A stretch of 64,000 nucleotides of DNA from Cesiribacter sp. SM1. Lineage in GTDB: Bacteria; Bacteroidota; Bacteroidia; Cytophagales; Cyclobacteriaceae. The stretch covers positions 310,001 to 374,000 of the forward strand of contig NZ_JAHXBU010000093.1 in assembly GCF_020178975.1 (NCBI RefSeq). The letters run 5' to 3'. How positions within the stretch are numbered: the stretch's first letter is position 1; each line of letters starts with the position of its first letter. Under the pieces are notes generated by a model. The model had not been told where the DNA came from. It did not search any database and saw nothing but the letters and a program-made list of their open reading frames with translations. Shown piece after piece: positions 8,253 to 16,881 of the stretch. Position numbers and translations under genes: made by a program.

Positions 8253-9395
8253 TTAACCATTCAAAACCTTCTTATACACATCCATCAGGTTTTGGGCCAC
8301 GCGCTCATCTTCAAAACTAAGGGAATGTGCTACACCATCTATGATCATTTTGGTGGCCATGGTAGGGTTGTTGATTACGCGTAGGATGGCATCGGCCAGC
8401 TCTTCTGGATCGTTAGGGTTGATGTAGATGGAATGGGGCCCGCCTGCCTCATCGAAACAGGAGCCTTTACTGGTGATAACAGGTACACGGCTGCACAGGG
8501 CTTCCAGTATAGGAATGCCAAATCCTTCGAAAACAGACGGGTAGATAAACATGCGGCTAAGCTGGTACAGCTTGGGCAAATCTTCAAAAGTTACATTATG
8601 AAGAAAATGCACCTGGTCCAGCAGGTTTTCTTTTCTGGCGTAGGCCACCAGCTCTTCTTTGTACTTGGTGGCTTTGCCAACCAGCACCAGGGGCAGCTGA
8701 ATCTTGCTCTTTAAATGGGCCATGGCCTGTAAAATCAGCAGGGCATTTTTACGGGGCTCCATGGTGCCTACATTCAGAATAAAATCTTGTGGGAGCTTGT
8801 ATTTTGAGGCAGTTCTGTCAAGTACATAAGAATCATACTCCACCCTGAAGCTTGGATGGCAGCCTTGGTATACCACATCGATCTTGCTGCTGGGTACCTT
8901 GTAAAATTCTATCAGGTCCTGGGCCGTTTGCCGGCTAACGGCCACTATCCTGTCTGCCCTTTTGCAGGCAAATTCTGTTTTCTGCCTGTAAATGCCTAAA
9001 TCTATCAGGTTGTAGAGGTGGGGGTAGCGTAAAAAGAGCAGATCATGAATGGTAACGATCTGTTTGGCCTTTTTACTCCTGGCCAGGGGCAGTTCGTTGC
9101 TTAAGCCGTGGAGCAGTTGTACCCCATCTTTATCGGCCACTTTGCCCAGGGAGTAGCTGCGCCATACCGAGCTGAGTCCCTTCATCGCCATGGTGCCTGC
9201 CGGGGCTTTCACCTGCACAGACTGTTCTTCAATAAGAGGCTTTAATTCCGGATGAACCTTGTCTGTACTGGGCGTATAAAGCAGGTACTGGTTATCAGGA
9301 TAAAATTCAGTGAGCGTACGTATAATAAAACGGCTGTAGTTTCCTAGTCCTGTACGGTTCAGGAAAGCGCGTTTGGCATCAAAACCTATCTTCAT
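8253..9395 (-). CDS. Glycosyltransferase family 4 (GT-B fold)
   Basis: A 380-aa retaining-type glycosyltransferase. The N-terminal half begins MKIGFDAKRAFLNRTGLGNY, where the TGLGNYSR loop fits the GT4 acceptor-side glycine-rich loop. The C-terminal nucleotide-sugar domain shows FILNVGTMEPRKN at about residue 207, LVLVGK, LYQLSRMFIYPSVFEGFG and the EGFGIPILEAL motif with the conserved E-x7-E pair. Such enzymes add sugars to lipid-linked saccharides, exopolysaccharide or cell-surface glycans; donor and acceptor cannot be read from sequence. It is a solitary gene facing away from the M16 peptidase gene, with a shared 230-base intergenic region. Confidence 0.88.
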   Translation of the reverse strand: MKIGFDAKRAFLNRTGLGNYSRFIIRTLTEFYPDNQYLLYTPSTDKVHPELKPLIEEQSVQVKAPAGTMAMKGLSSVWRSYSLGKVADKDGVQLLHGLSNELPLARSKKAKQIVTIHDLLFLRYPHLYNLIDLGIYRQKTEFACKRADRIVAVSRQTAQDLIEFYKVPSSKIDVVYQGCHPSFRVEYDSYVLDRTASKYKLPQDFILNVGTMEPRKNALLILQAMAHLKSKIQLPLVLVGKATKYKEELVAYARKENLLDQVHFLHNVTFEDLPKLYQLSRMFIYPSVFEGFGIPILEALCSRVPVITSKGSCFDEAGGPHSIYINPNDPEELADAILRVINNPTMATKMIIDGVAHSLSFEDERVAQNLMDVYKKVLNG

Positions 9396-9609
9396 ATACC
9401 TATTTAAGAGCAGCGGCTGGCATGTTTAGCCTGCCAAAGGCAGATCTCTGGCTTCGGCAGTTGAGTTGCTAAGCTAAATATTTTTTAAAAATCATCCCGA
9501 TGGTGGGCAACATGTATTAAAGCGCCAGACAACGCTGTTTGTTTGGTAAAGGAACGTAAATACTTGTTCGGTAGCTGATTCACAGAGTAATTCTTCTGAA
9601 AAAATTAAT

Positions 9610-9617
9610 TATCTTTG
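9610..9617 (+). promoter_or_regulatory. -7 box very close to the M16 peptidase start
   Basis: TATCTTTG matches the Bacteroidota consensus. Transcription would begin only a few bases before the ATG at 9626 or 9629, so the mRNA would be leaderless or nearly so. No clear -33 box is seen. Confidence 0.5.
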
Positions 9618-9625
9618 CAGTCTTC

Positions 9626-10864
9626 ATGATGCAAGACTTCTATCTGCACGAGCTTTCTAACGGCATTCGCGTTGTTCATAAACAGGTAGTGCACACCAAA
9701 ATTGTACACTGCGGTTTTGTATTGGATATTGGCAGCAGAGATGAGCTGCCTTACCAAATGGGACTGGCGCATTTCTGGGAGCATATGGCCTTCAAAGGCA
9801 CGCTCAAAAGAAAAGCCTATCATATCCTCAACCGCCTCGATTCTGTAGGCGGAGAGCTTAATGCTTACACCACCAAGGAAAAGATCTGCTTTTATGCCTC
9901 CGTACTGGACCAGTACCTGGAGAATGCACTTGAGCTACTTACGGATATTACCTTCCATTCTACCTTTCCCGAAAAACAAATTGAAAAGGAAAGAGGGGTG
10001 ATCCTGGAAGAAATGTCGATGTATGAGGATTCTCCGGAAGATGCCCTGCAGGATATATTCGATAGCCTGGTGTTCCCGGACCATCCCCTGGGCCACAACA
10101 TTCTTGGTACTACTGAAACCCTTAACAGTTTTCAGCGGCAGCACTTCCTGGAATTTGTACAGCAGAACCTCGATACCGGCAGGCTCATTTTTTCCTGCGT
10201 TGGTAATATTTCGCCTAAAAAGGCTATTCGCCTTGCAGAAAAATACCTGGGTAACCTGCCTGTATTCAAGGCAGAACGGCAGCGCCGTCCGTTCGATGGT
10301 TACAAGCCTGTGCAGCAGGAGCTGGAGCGAAGCATTATGCAGGCCCATTTTTCCATGGGCCGGCCGGCCTTTGCGCTCAGAGACGAGCAGCGCCTGCCCT
10401 TTTTTATGCTTACCAATATTTTAGGAGGGCCGGCCAATACAAGCCGCCTGAACATGGCCCTGCGGGAGAAAAAGGGTTTTGTTTATAATGTAGATGCCTC
10501 CTATACCCCTTATACCGATACAGGCCTGTTCAGCATAAGCTTTGCCACAGAGCCGGGGCAGCTACAGAAAAGCATTCGCCTGGTGGAGCAGGAGTTCCGT
10601 AAACTTTGCGATAAACCCCTGGGTACCCTTCAGCTGCATGCGGCACAGGAACAGCTGATTGGTCAGCTGGCCATGGCCGAAGAAAACAACGCAAGCCTGA
10701 TGCTGATGATGGGAAAAAGCATTCTGGATATGGAGCGTATTGAGTCGCTTGAGGATATTTTTGCCAGAATTCGTAAAATTTCAGCCTCAGAATTACAGTA
10801 CCTGGCCCAGGAAATGCTACAGCCACAAAGCTTCAGCAGCCTTACCCTTAAGCCTGCTAAATAA
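9626..10864 (+). CDS. M16 family zinc metallopeptidase (processing-peptidase-like)
   Basis: A 412-aa single-unit M16B peptidase. The inverted zinc motif HxxEH is HFWEH at residues 49-53 and the third ligand lies in the ERGVILEEM segment at about residue 129. The C-terminal M16 half contains FMLTNILGGPANTSRLNMALREKKGFVYNV, the Arg-Tyr/Val region typical of the second domain. These enzymes degrade or process short peptides. There is no signal peptide, so it acts in the cytoplasm. Two adjacent ATG codons (9626 and 9629) are possible starts. It is a single gene followed by an O-methyltransferase with its own -7 box. Confidence 0.92.
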   Translation: MMQDFYLHELSNGIRVVHKQVVHTKIVHCGFVLDIGSRDELPYQMGLAHFWEHMAFKGTLKRKAYHILNRLDSVGGELNAYTTKEKICFYASVLDQYLENALELLTDITFHSTFPEKQIEKERGVILEEMSMYEDSPEDALQDIFDSLVFPDHPLGHNILGTTETLNSFQRQHFLEFVQQNLDTGRLIFSCVGNISPKKAIRLAEKYLGNLPVFKAERQRRPFDGYKPVQQELERSIMQAHFSMGRPAFALRDEQRLPFFMLTNILGGPANTSRLNMALREKKGFVYNVDASYTPYTDTGLFSISFATEPGQLQKSIRLVEQEFRKLCDKPLGTLQLHAAQEQLIGQLAMAEENNASLMLMMGKSILDMERIESLEDIFARIRKISASELQYLAQEMLQPQSFSSLTLKPAK

Positions 10865-10959
10865 TTATTCCTTTTTTTTGCCCCAAGTTAGTTAGCTTCC
10901 AGTCAGTACCTTGTACTAATTTTCTTTAAATTAGTGTGCTGTAGGTAGAAGAGAACTTC

Positions 10960-10967
10960 TACCTTTG
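10960..10967 (+). promoter_or_regulatory. -7 box upstream of the O-methyltransferase operon
   Basis: TACCTTTG, a full match to TAnnTTTG, about 108 bases ahead of the chosen start of the O-methyltransferase gene. Confidence 0.5.
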
Positions 10968-11074
10968 TAATCCGGCAGGTTTGTACACTTGCCGGGAGTG
11001 GTATTGTTTACGGCCGGGAAGGAACTGCAGTGGTGGTCGCAAGCAAGCCAGGCAATTATAATAATCTCCCATTT

Positions 11075-11713
11075 ATGGAGTTCATAGGAGAAGAACTACT
11101 GGCGTATGCAGAAGCTCATACCTCGCCAGAGAATAAGCTTTTGCAGCAAATTAACCGCGATACCCACGCTTACATTCTAATGCCCAGAATGCTAAGCGGG
11201 CATTTGCAGGGGCGCTTGCTGGCTATGCTTACCAGTATGATCAGGCCAAAGGCTGTGCTGGAAATTGGCACCTATACAGGCTACTCTGCCCTGTGTATGG
11301 CCGAGGGGCTGCATCCGGATGGGGTGCTTCATACCATTGATATCAACGAAGAGCTGGAAGAACGTGTGCGGGGATATTTCGAACAATCTCCCCGGGCAGA
11401 CCGTATTCACTACCACATTGGCAATGCCCTGGAGGTAGTTCCGGGCCTGCGGCATGCCTGGGATCTTGTGTTTATCGATGCCGATAAACGCAATTACCTC
11501 GCCTATTACAAGCTGGTAATAGAACAAATGGCGCCAGGTGGATACATGATTGCTGATAATGTACTTTGGAGTGGCAAAGTGGCGCAGGCAGCGGCAACCG
11601 ATAAGGATACCGAAGCTTTGCGCTTTTTTAATCGTACGATACAGGATGATGAGCGGGTAGAAAATGTGTTGCTGCCTGTTCGGGATGGGTTGATGATAAT
11701 CAGGAAAAAATGA
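11075..11713 (+). CDS. Class I SAM-dependent O-methyltransferase
   Basis: A 212-aa protein of the caffeoyl-CoA/catechol O-methyltransferase type (Methyltransf_3). SAM-binding motif I is VLEIGTYTGYSALCMAEGL at residues 61-79, the acidic metal site is LVFIDADKRNYL near 131-142, and a second metal ligand is in IADNVLWSG near 159. Enzymes of this group methylate catechol-like hydroxyls using a divalent metal; the substrate is unknown. The frame extends 15 codons upstream to a GTG at 11030, but the ATG at 11075 gives the family-like beginning MEFIGEELLAYAE. The stop overlaps the start of the next gene by four bases, so they are coupled. Confidence 0.88.
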   Translation: MEFIGEELLAYAEAHTSPENKLLQQINRDTHAYILMPRMLSGHLQGRLLAMLTSMIRPKAVLEIGTYTGYSALCMAEGLHPDGVLHTIDINEELEERVRGYFEQSPRADRIHYHIGNALEVVPGLRHAWDLVFIDADKRNYLAYYKLVIEQMAPGGYMIADNVLWSGKVAQAAATDKDTEALRFFNRTIQDDERVENVLLPVRDGLMIIRKK

Positions 11714-14205
11714 GGACAAAGTTTGGCTTTCGCTTCCGTATTTTGATTGCTGTTCTGGCAATGCTGTGGGCACAGCCTTTACTGGCACAGGTGCCCCAGG
11801 TGCCGCAGGTGCCACAGGTAATTGAGTTTGCAAACATGAGGCTGCATCTTACCGAACAGGCCCGGCGCGATATTCAGGCCGATGTAGATGCACTGTACAG
11901 AAGCCCCAAATACTTTTACATGAAACTGGAGCGGGTAGATATGTACCTGCCCATCATAGAGCCCATTCTTGCTGAGCATGGGGTTCCTGATGATGTCAAA
12001 TACCTGGTAATTCAGGAAAGTGCGCTGATCTCGGATGCTGTTTCCTCTTCCAAGGCTGTGGGCTTCTGGCAGTTTAAAGAGGCCTCTGCCACAGAAGTTG
12101 GTATGCGTGTAGACCGCCATGTAGACGAGCGCATGAACATTGTGGCCTCCACCACGGGCGCAGCCAAGTACCTGCTCAAAAGCAATGCTACTTTTAATAA
12201 CTGGCTTTACTCCCTGCAGTCTTACCAGATGGGTTTAGGTGGCGCCACACGTTCCTTAAACGACCGCTACTATGGTGCTGACGAAATGCGCATCGATAGC
12301 GATACCTACTGGTATGTTAAAAAATTCCTCTCACACCTGGTGGCTTTCAGAGATGCGGTGGGCAAAGAACCACGCAGTCTGATGCTGTATCAGCATAAAA
12401 ACTGTGCAAATAAAACGCTGGAAGATATTGCCCTGGAGTTTAATACCGAGCACGATTTGCTGGTAGAGTACAACAAGTGGTTAAAAACCAACCGGGTGCC
12501 CGATGATAAGGAGTACGTAGTAATAGTTCCGGTGGAGCTGGATGAGGCACCTAACCTGCTTGCCGAAAGTGAAGCAACTGCGCCTGATAAACAAAAGCAT
12601 AAGAACAAGCGCCAGTCGTTCGAAGATAAAGTGTTCGGGGAGAAGCAAAAGGAACCGGAGCTTGCCCCTGCAGTGCGTGATCAGCTGGTGATTACCAAAA
12701 TCAATGGCATACAGGCCGCAGTTGCCCGGCCGGGCGATAACTCCCGTGATCTTGCCAAGGCAGGGGGGGTGTCTGTGGCCAGTTTCCTGAAGTATAATGA
12801 TATCAGGCCGGGAGATGTGCTCAAGCCCGGGCAGGTGTACTACTTCCGCAAAAAGAAAAAGAAGGCTACAGTGTACCGCCATGTGGTGGCAGAAGGCGAA
12901 ACACTGTGGGATATTTCGCAGAAATATGGCGTTCGTATGGACAAACTGCTGCAGAAAAACAGGATGCGCGAGCGCGATGGTGTAAAACCAGGCCAGGTAG
13001 TTTGGCTGCGTTACATCCGCCCAGCTAACGAGCCTGTTGCCTATGAGGCGGTCCCAAAGAAAAAAGCACAGGCAGAAGCAGCCCTAGTGTCGATGGAGCA
13101 GGGTGGTAGCAACACAGTGCAATTAGCCAGTGCAGCAGAGCCAGGCCGTGCAGAAGTAAAGCCGGTACGGAACGAAGCAAGGCAAAACAGACCTGTGCAG
13201 CAGGCACAGGAAAAGCCCCGGCAGGCTGCCGTAGCAGTAAAGGAGCAGCCGCTAAGAGTTCAGGAGCCGCAAAAAGAGCAAATCCCTGTGCAAAGTAAGC
13301 CAGTGGCGGTTCAAAGTCCCGAAAACAGAAATGCACCTGAGCAGAACACTGCTACCCCTGAGCCGGCACCTGCACAAGCTGGAGCAAATGAGTATTCCCA
13401 GCCATCAGCTACAGTTGCCATTGCTGCAGATACCCCCGTTATTTCCGAGCCTGCCCGGGCTAAGGTAAAGCCGAAACAGCAAGTAATTGTAATGTTGCCA
13501 GAGGCAGAACCGGCTGATTCTCTTGTTGAAGAATCTCATGTATATCCGGCCGACAGCATCGATGAACGTAATATTTTTCCGGAAAGTAAAGAAAATACAG
13601 AAGCTGTTGCAGTGCAGGTGACTGAACAGAAAAAAGACGATCCGGATAGTTTTGCAGTGCACGGCCCTGTAAAATTTATAGGAGAAGAAGATCCTTTGCT
13701 GGAACAGCAACCCATACGTACAGCTCCAGCACAAAAGCAGGACTTAGCTGCTGCCCAGCCACAGGCCGCAGAAAACGCAGCTGTAGCAACAGCCAGTGCT
13801 CCCGATACGGTGCACGTGGTAAAAGCAGGTGAAACGCTGTACGGAATCGGTAAACTTTATGGTCTTAGTGTGCAGGAGTTGCGCGAACGTAATAACATGG
13901 CAGCTAATGCTGTGCTAAGTGTTGGGCAGGCGCTGCAGCTTAAGCAGGTACAAAAAGCAGCTGCAGCTTTGGCACAATCAGAAAGCAGTGCAACAAATGC
14001 GCAGGAGGGTGAAACTACTGCGTCAGCTGTTGCTACGCCTACCTCTGAAGATGATCGTTACCTCTACCATGCAGTTGCCGAAGGAGAGACGATGTACAGG
14101 GTTGCACGTAAGTATAATGTTACAATTAAGGACATCATGGAATGGAACCGGAAAGAAGACTTCAGTATTCGTCCCGGTGAAGTTTTAGTTGTTGGCAGAA
14201 AGTAG
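11710..14205 (+). CDS. Lytic transglycosylase with multiple LysM domains (MltD-like)
   Basis: An 831-aa exported cell-wall enzyme that cleaves peptidoglycan glycan strands. A signal peptide covers about residues 1-26. The SLT domain follows, with catalytic Glu103 in VIQESALISDAVSSSKAVGF and the GFWQFK block. Several LysM-type modules are visible: degenerate ones around 220-275 and 320-380, and clear ones at about 389-437, 701-750 and 784-831 (for example VVAEGETLWDISQKYGV, VVKAGETLYGIGKLYGL, AVAEGETMYRVARKYNV). A long Gln/Pro/Ala-rich low-complexity linker fills about 455-695. The protein is larger than E. coli MltD (about 450 aa) because of this linker and extra modules. It overlaps the methyltransferase gene by four bases. 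Confidence 0.93.
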   Translation: MRTKFGFRFRILIAVLAMLWAQPLLAQVPQVPQVPQVIEFANMRLHLTEQARRDIQADVDALYRSPKYFYMKLERVDMYLPIIEPILAEHGVPDDVKYLVIQESALISDAVSSSKAVGFWQFKEASATEVGMRVDRHVDERMNIVASTTGAAKYLLKSNATFNNWLYSLQSYQMGLGGATRSLNDRYYGADEMRIDSDTYWYVKKFLSHLVAFRDAVGKEPRSLMLYQHKNCANKTLEDIALEFNTEHDLLVEYNKWLKTNRVPDDKEYVVIVPVELDEAPNLLAESEATAPDKQKHKNKRQSFEDKVFGEKQKEPELAPAVRDQLVITKINGIQAAVARPGDNSRDLAKAGGVSVASFLKYNDIRPGDVLKPGQVYYFRKKKKKATVYRHVVAEGETLWDISQKYGVRMDKLLQKNRMRERDGVKPGQVVWLRYIRPANEPVAYEAVPKKKAQAEAALVSMEQGGSNTVQLASAAEPGRAEVKPVRNEARQNRPVQQAQEKPRQAAVAVKEQPLRVQEPQKEQIPVQSKPVAVQSPENRNAPEQNTATPEPAPAQAGANEYSQPSATVAIAADTPVISEPARAKVKPKQQVIVMLPEAEPADSLVEESHVYPADSIDERNIFPESKENTEAVAVQVTEQKKDDPDSFAVHGPVKFIGEEDPLLEQQPIRTAPAQKQDLAAAQPQAAENAAVATASAPDTVHVVKAGETLYGIGKLYGLSVQELRERNNMAANAVLSVGQALQLKQVQKAAAALAQSESSATNAQEGETTASAVATPTSEDDRYLYHAVAEGETMYRVARKYNVTIKDIMEWNRKEDFSIRPGEVLVVGRK
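11788..11820 (+). repeat. 9-bp tandem repeat in the mature N-terminus of the transglycosylase
   Basis: CAGGTGCCN is repeated three and two-thirds times and encodes Gln-Val-Pro repeats directly after the signal peptide. The copies differ only in third codon positions. Confidence 0.85.
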
Positions 14206-14416
14206 TGGTGATGTGAATGGATAAACATTATGCGTATGGTTCTTTGGCTTCTGTATTAATTGTCACTGAAGTAATAAAGAATCTGTTTTTCTATCACTAC
14301 CTATCTGGATTTATTATAATTTTACAAATTCCAGAGCTTTATTAAGGACTATACATCTCCTTAAGCGGTTCCTGGAAATACTATAAATTCAACTGAGTTA
14401 ATTACAGGCGTTACAC

Positions 14417-14833
14417 ATGAATGCTACTACACCTATAGATTTGGTTATGCTGGTAGATGATAATGATACTGACAACTTTATCAGTAAGCGTATCATTGAG
14501 ATAACCAAATTTGCAAAAGAGGTTGAGATAAAAAACAGCGGTAAAAGCGCATTGGAATATCTGGAGAAGCATAAGGAAAATCCCGGGCGCTTACCCAGCC
14601 TTATATTTCTGGATATCAACATGCCAATTGTGGATGGTTTTGTGTTCCTGTATGAGTTTGAGAAGTTTTCAGACACAGTAAAGGATAAATGCAAGGTTAT
14701 TATCCTTTCATCTTCCGATAACAAACGGGATATCGACAAAATTGTAAACAACGACCACGTGATAAAATTTATCACCAAGCCCCTCACAGAGAGCGCTTTG
14801 TCTGATATTAAAATGCACGACCTCGCAAGCTAA
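14417..14833 (+). CDS. Stand-alone response regulator receiver (CheY-like)
   Basis: A 138-aa single receiver domain without output domain. The acidic pocket is Asp14-Asp15 in LVDDND, the phospho-acceptor is Asp66 in LIFLDINMP, the switch residue is Ser98/99 in VIILSSS, and the invariant Lys121 is in FITKPL. Such proteins act as phospho-relay shuttles or bind target proteins; in Cytophagales they are often partners of hybrid kinases encoded elsewhere. No kinase is adjacent. A short inverted repeat (TTAAGGA at 14342-14348, TCCTTAA at 14358-14364) lies upstream. The 210-base upstream gap holds nothing else I can name. Confidence 0.9.
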   Translation: MNATTPIDLVMLVDDNDTDNFISKRIIEITKFAKEVEIKNSGKSALEYLEKHKENPGRLPSLIFLDINMPIVDGFVFLYEFEKFSDTVKDKCKVIILSSSDNKRDIDKIVNNDHVIKFITKPLTESALSDIKMHDLAS

Positions 14834-14853
14834 AGGCTTTAATATTTCTAATC

Positions 14854-14861
14854 TATATTTG
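14854..14861 (+). promoter_or_regulatory. -7 box of the DUF3078 gene
   Basis: TATATTTG, a full TAnnTTTG match, 35 bases before the start codon at 14897. Confidence 0.55.
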
Positions 14862-14896
14862 CTTTCGGGTCTGATGATTCGAAAGCATTTTTATTT

Positions 14897-15817
14897 ATGA
14901 ACAAGACCATCCAGTTCTCTCTCTCTTTGGCTGTGCTGTTGTTTATAGCAGCGGGAACAGCATCCAATGCGCAAACGGTAGCCCCCGATGCGCCAGTTGG
15001 CGATACCATCCGCTACTGGACCACAGGTGGTAGCACAGGCCTTAATTTTTCGCAGGTAATGCTTAATAACTGGGCCGGCGGTGGCGAGAGCTCAATTTCA
15101 ATTGCAAGCCTGCAGAAGCTTAGAGCACATTATGCCAGGGGCCGCTCCTTATGGGAGAACAGGCTTAACGTTGCTTTTGGACTAATTCGCCAGGGAGATG
15201 ATGATAACGATAACTTTCGTAAAACAGACGATATTTTCCAGTTGCAGTCGCAGTACAACTACCGGATAAGCCCTGATTCAAACTTTTATGTAACAGCCCA
15301 GGCTGATTTCAGAACGCAGATGGCTGCCGGTTACGAGTATTTGGAAGAAAATGGAGAGCAGCGCCGCGAGCTGATCTCTGATTTTCTGGCTCCAGGCTTT
15401 CTGCTAACATCTATTGGTGTTACCTATAAAAAGCCAGCCAGGTTCAGTGTTTCGGTTTCTCCGGTAACGGGAAAGTTTACATTTGTACGAAATGAGCGCC
15501 TTTCCAATGCAGGTGCTTTCGGGGTTGAGCCGGGTGAGTCTATGCGTGCCGAATTTGGTGCTTCCTTAACCTCATCTTATGAAAAGGAGGTGCTTACCAA
15601 TATTACTTTTACTACAAATCTTGGCCTTTTTGCCAACTACGACTCTTTCAGTCATATAGATGTTAACTGGGAAGGAACACTGGTGATGAAGGTAAACCGC
15701 TTTATCAATTCAACCGTGTCGGCTCAGCTGATCTATGATCATGATGTGCTGCAGAAAACCCAGCTCCGAAATGTCATCAACGTAGGCTTTCTGTATAAAT
15801 GGCCTAATGCCGGGTAA
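14897..15817 (+). CDS. DUF3078 domain outer-membrane protein
   Basis: A 306-aa protein with signal peptide (about residues 1-25, ending SNAQ). The DUF3078 signature appears in the order TIRYWTTGGSTGLNFSQV and LNNWAGGGESSISIASL, followed by alternating hydrophobic/polar strands and a C-terminal aromatic-rich strand (VGFLYKWPN), as expected for an outer-membrane beta-barrel. The family is restricted mostly to Bacteroidota and has no assigned function. The gene has its own promoter box and a hairpin after the stop. I am confident of the family and envelope location. Confidence 0.88.
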   Translation: MNKTIQFSLSLAVLLFIAAGTASNAQTVAPDAPVGDTIRYWTTGGSTGLNFSQVMLNNWAGGGESSISIASLQKLRAHYARGRSLWENRLNVAFGLIRQGDDDNDNFRKTDDIFQLQSQYNYRISPDSNFYVTAQADFRTQMAAGYEYLEENGEQRRELISDFLAPGFLLTSIGVTYKKPARFSVSVSPVTGKFTFVRNERLSNAGAFGVEPGESMRAEFGASLTSSYEKEVLTNITFTTNLGLFANYDSFSHIDVNWEGTLVMKVNRFINSTVSAQLIYDHDVLQKTQLRNVINVGFLYKWPNAG

Positions 15818-16134
15818 TGGGATAATTATTTAATGTGCCTACATGCTAATGAGGCTGCAGTAGATATTTTCCAATTAAGGGAGATATTCGCTGCAGCCTC
15901 TTCGTTTTATGCCTTCGCTCCTGATGAAGTGGGTAGAAGCTACCGCTCCCTAAAGCTGAATGTACTCCCTGCGCCTGTGGGGGGGGGTGCTGTTCGAAAA
16001 GTTACCTGCTTAACCAGGAACAAGCGGCAAACCTTCATTTACCCCCCCCTAAAAAGGTGGAAAGCCAGCAGCTCAGTTAATCCGTAACCTACGCTGCAGT
16101 AGCTGCTGCGGGCTGGAGAACCTAGCCTTTATTG
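15818..16134. other. Intergenic region with a 10-bp hairpin and opposed G9/C8 runs
   Basis: No gene is supported here. GAGGCTGCAG (15851-15860) and CTGCAGCCTC (15891-15900) form a perfect 10-bp stem with a 30-base loop, followed by TTCGTTTT, and may end the DUF3078 transcript. A run of nine G (15979-15987) and a run of eight C (16042-16049) face each other and could pair across 54 bases. An 84-codon frame spans the region but shows neither composition nor motif of a protein. Confidence 0.5.
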
Positions 16135-16881
16135 TTAAAAGTCTGTTTCCAGCCCCAGGCGTTCTTTGAACTCTGCCAGGAGTGGGTAGCGCTCCATCAG
16201 GTGTTTGAATTTTTCGCTGTTGGTGTAGAGCTTGCGCGGACCAGATTCCTCCACAAGGATTGGATGCAGGCTTATCTGGCTGTTTTGCAGCTGCTGGCGC
16301 AGGTAGTGTTGTAGCTTTGGCCTGAGTCGCTCAAAGGGTTCTTCCTGCAGGGAGCTGCTAAGTAGTACATCTATCTTGTAATTTTCCTCTACCTGCAGGG
16401 CAGCACTTGCCAGCATAAGCTCTATTGGGCTGCCATTTTCTTTGAGTCTGATGAAAAAGGCCTGCCAATGCTCCTGTAGCTCCCGCAGGCTAAAATCTCT
16501 TTGCTGGTAGGGGGTGGCAGCTTCTTCCTGTGCTGCGGCTGCCTGCTTGCTGGCCTGCTCTGTTTCTTTTGGCTTTGCCTGCAGCGATGCTTTTACAGCC
16601 TTCAGGTTCAGGGGTACGCGAAGGGTGCTGCCGGGACCAGTCGAGCCATTTCCATTGCTGGTACCATTGCTTGGATGAACGGGCGCAGCCACTGTGGAAG
16701 CAGCCGCTGTGGAAGCAGCCACTGCGGAAGCAGCCGCTGTGGGAGCAGTCGCCGTTGATACAGCCGCTGCAGCCGAACCATTTCCATTACTGCTGTTCTC
16801 CTTTGCAGCAGGTGCCGATACAGCCGGACCAGCAGCCACGGGTGAGTGGCTGGGTGCATTAGGCGGCGTTAGGCCAGGACT
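16135..16881 (-). CDS. dnaX: DnaX tau-specific C-terminal part, reached by -1 frame-shift
   Basis: This frame has no start codon of its own that makes sense. It is open through the A10 run and continues the preceding dnaX frame if one base is re-read there. It encodes about 248 residues: a Ser/Ala/Thr/Pro-rich linker with imperfect five-residue repeats and Asn-Gly runs, then a compact C-terminal part (about the last 125 residues, from FSLRELQEHWQAFFIRLK to the end) that fits the tau domain binding the polymerase alpha subunit. The fused product would be about 631 aa, a normal length for tau. Within the frame a GTG at 16839 could start a protein, but no independent function is recognisable. 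A homopolymer length difference in the underlying sequence data is the alternative explanation. Confidence 0.82.
   Translation of the reverse strand, partial: SPGLTPPNAPSHSPVAAGPAVSAPAAKENSSNGNGSAAAAVSTATAPTAAASAVAASTAAASTVAAPVHPSNGTSNGNGSTGPGSTLRVPLNLKAVKASLQAKPKETEQASKQAAAAQEEAATPYQQRDFSLRELQEHWQAFFIRLKENGSPIELMLASAALQVEENYKIDVLLSSSLQEEPFERLRPKLQHYLRQQLQNSQISLHPILVEESGPRKLYTNSEKFKHLMERYPLLAEFKERLGLETDF
16685..16774 (-). repeat. 15-bp tandem repeat in the tau linker
   Basis: Six imperfect 15-bp units of the type GCAGCCNCTGTGGAA (plus-strand reading), encoding Ser/Thr-Ala/Val-Ala-Ala repeats in the linker. The last two units are more degenerate. Confidence 0.75.

Noticed and set aside
9431-9443. 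CTGCC-AAA-GGCAG hairpin in the glycosyltransferase/M16 gap
   Set aside because: Only five pairs; too short to call a feature.
15833-16087. An 84-codon plus-strand frame between the DUF3078 gene and dnaX
   Set aside because: It crosses the G9 and C8 runs, shows no family feature, no promoter and no conserved start; composition is not protein-like.
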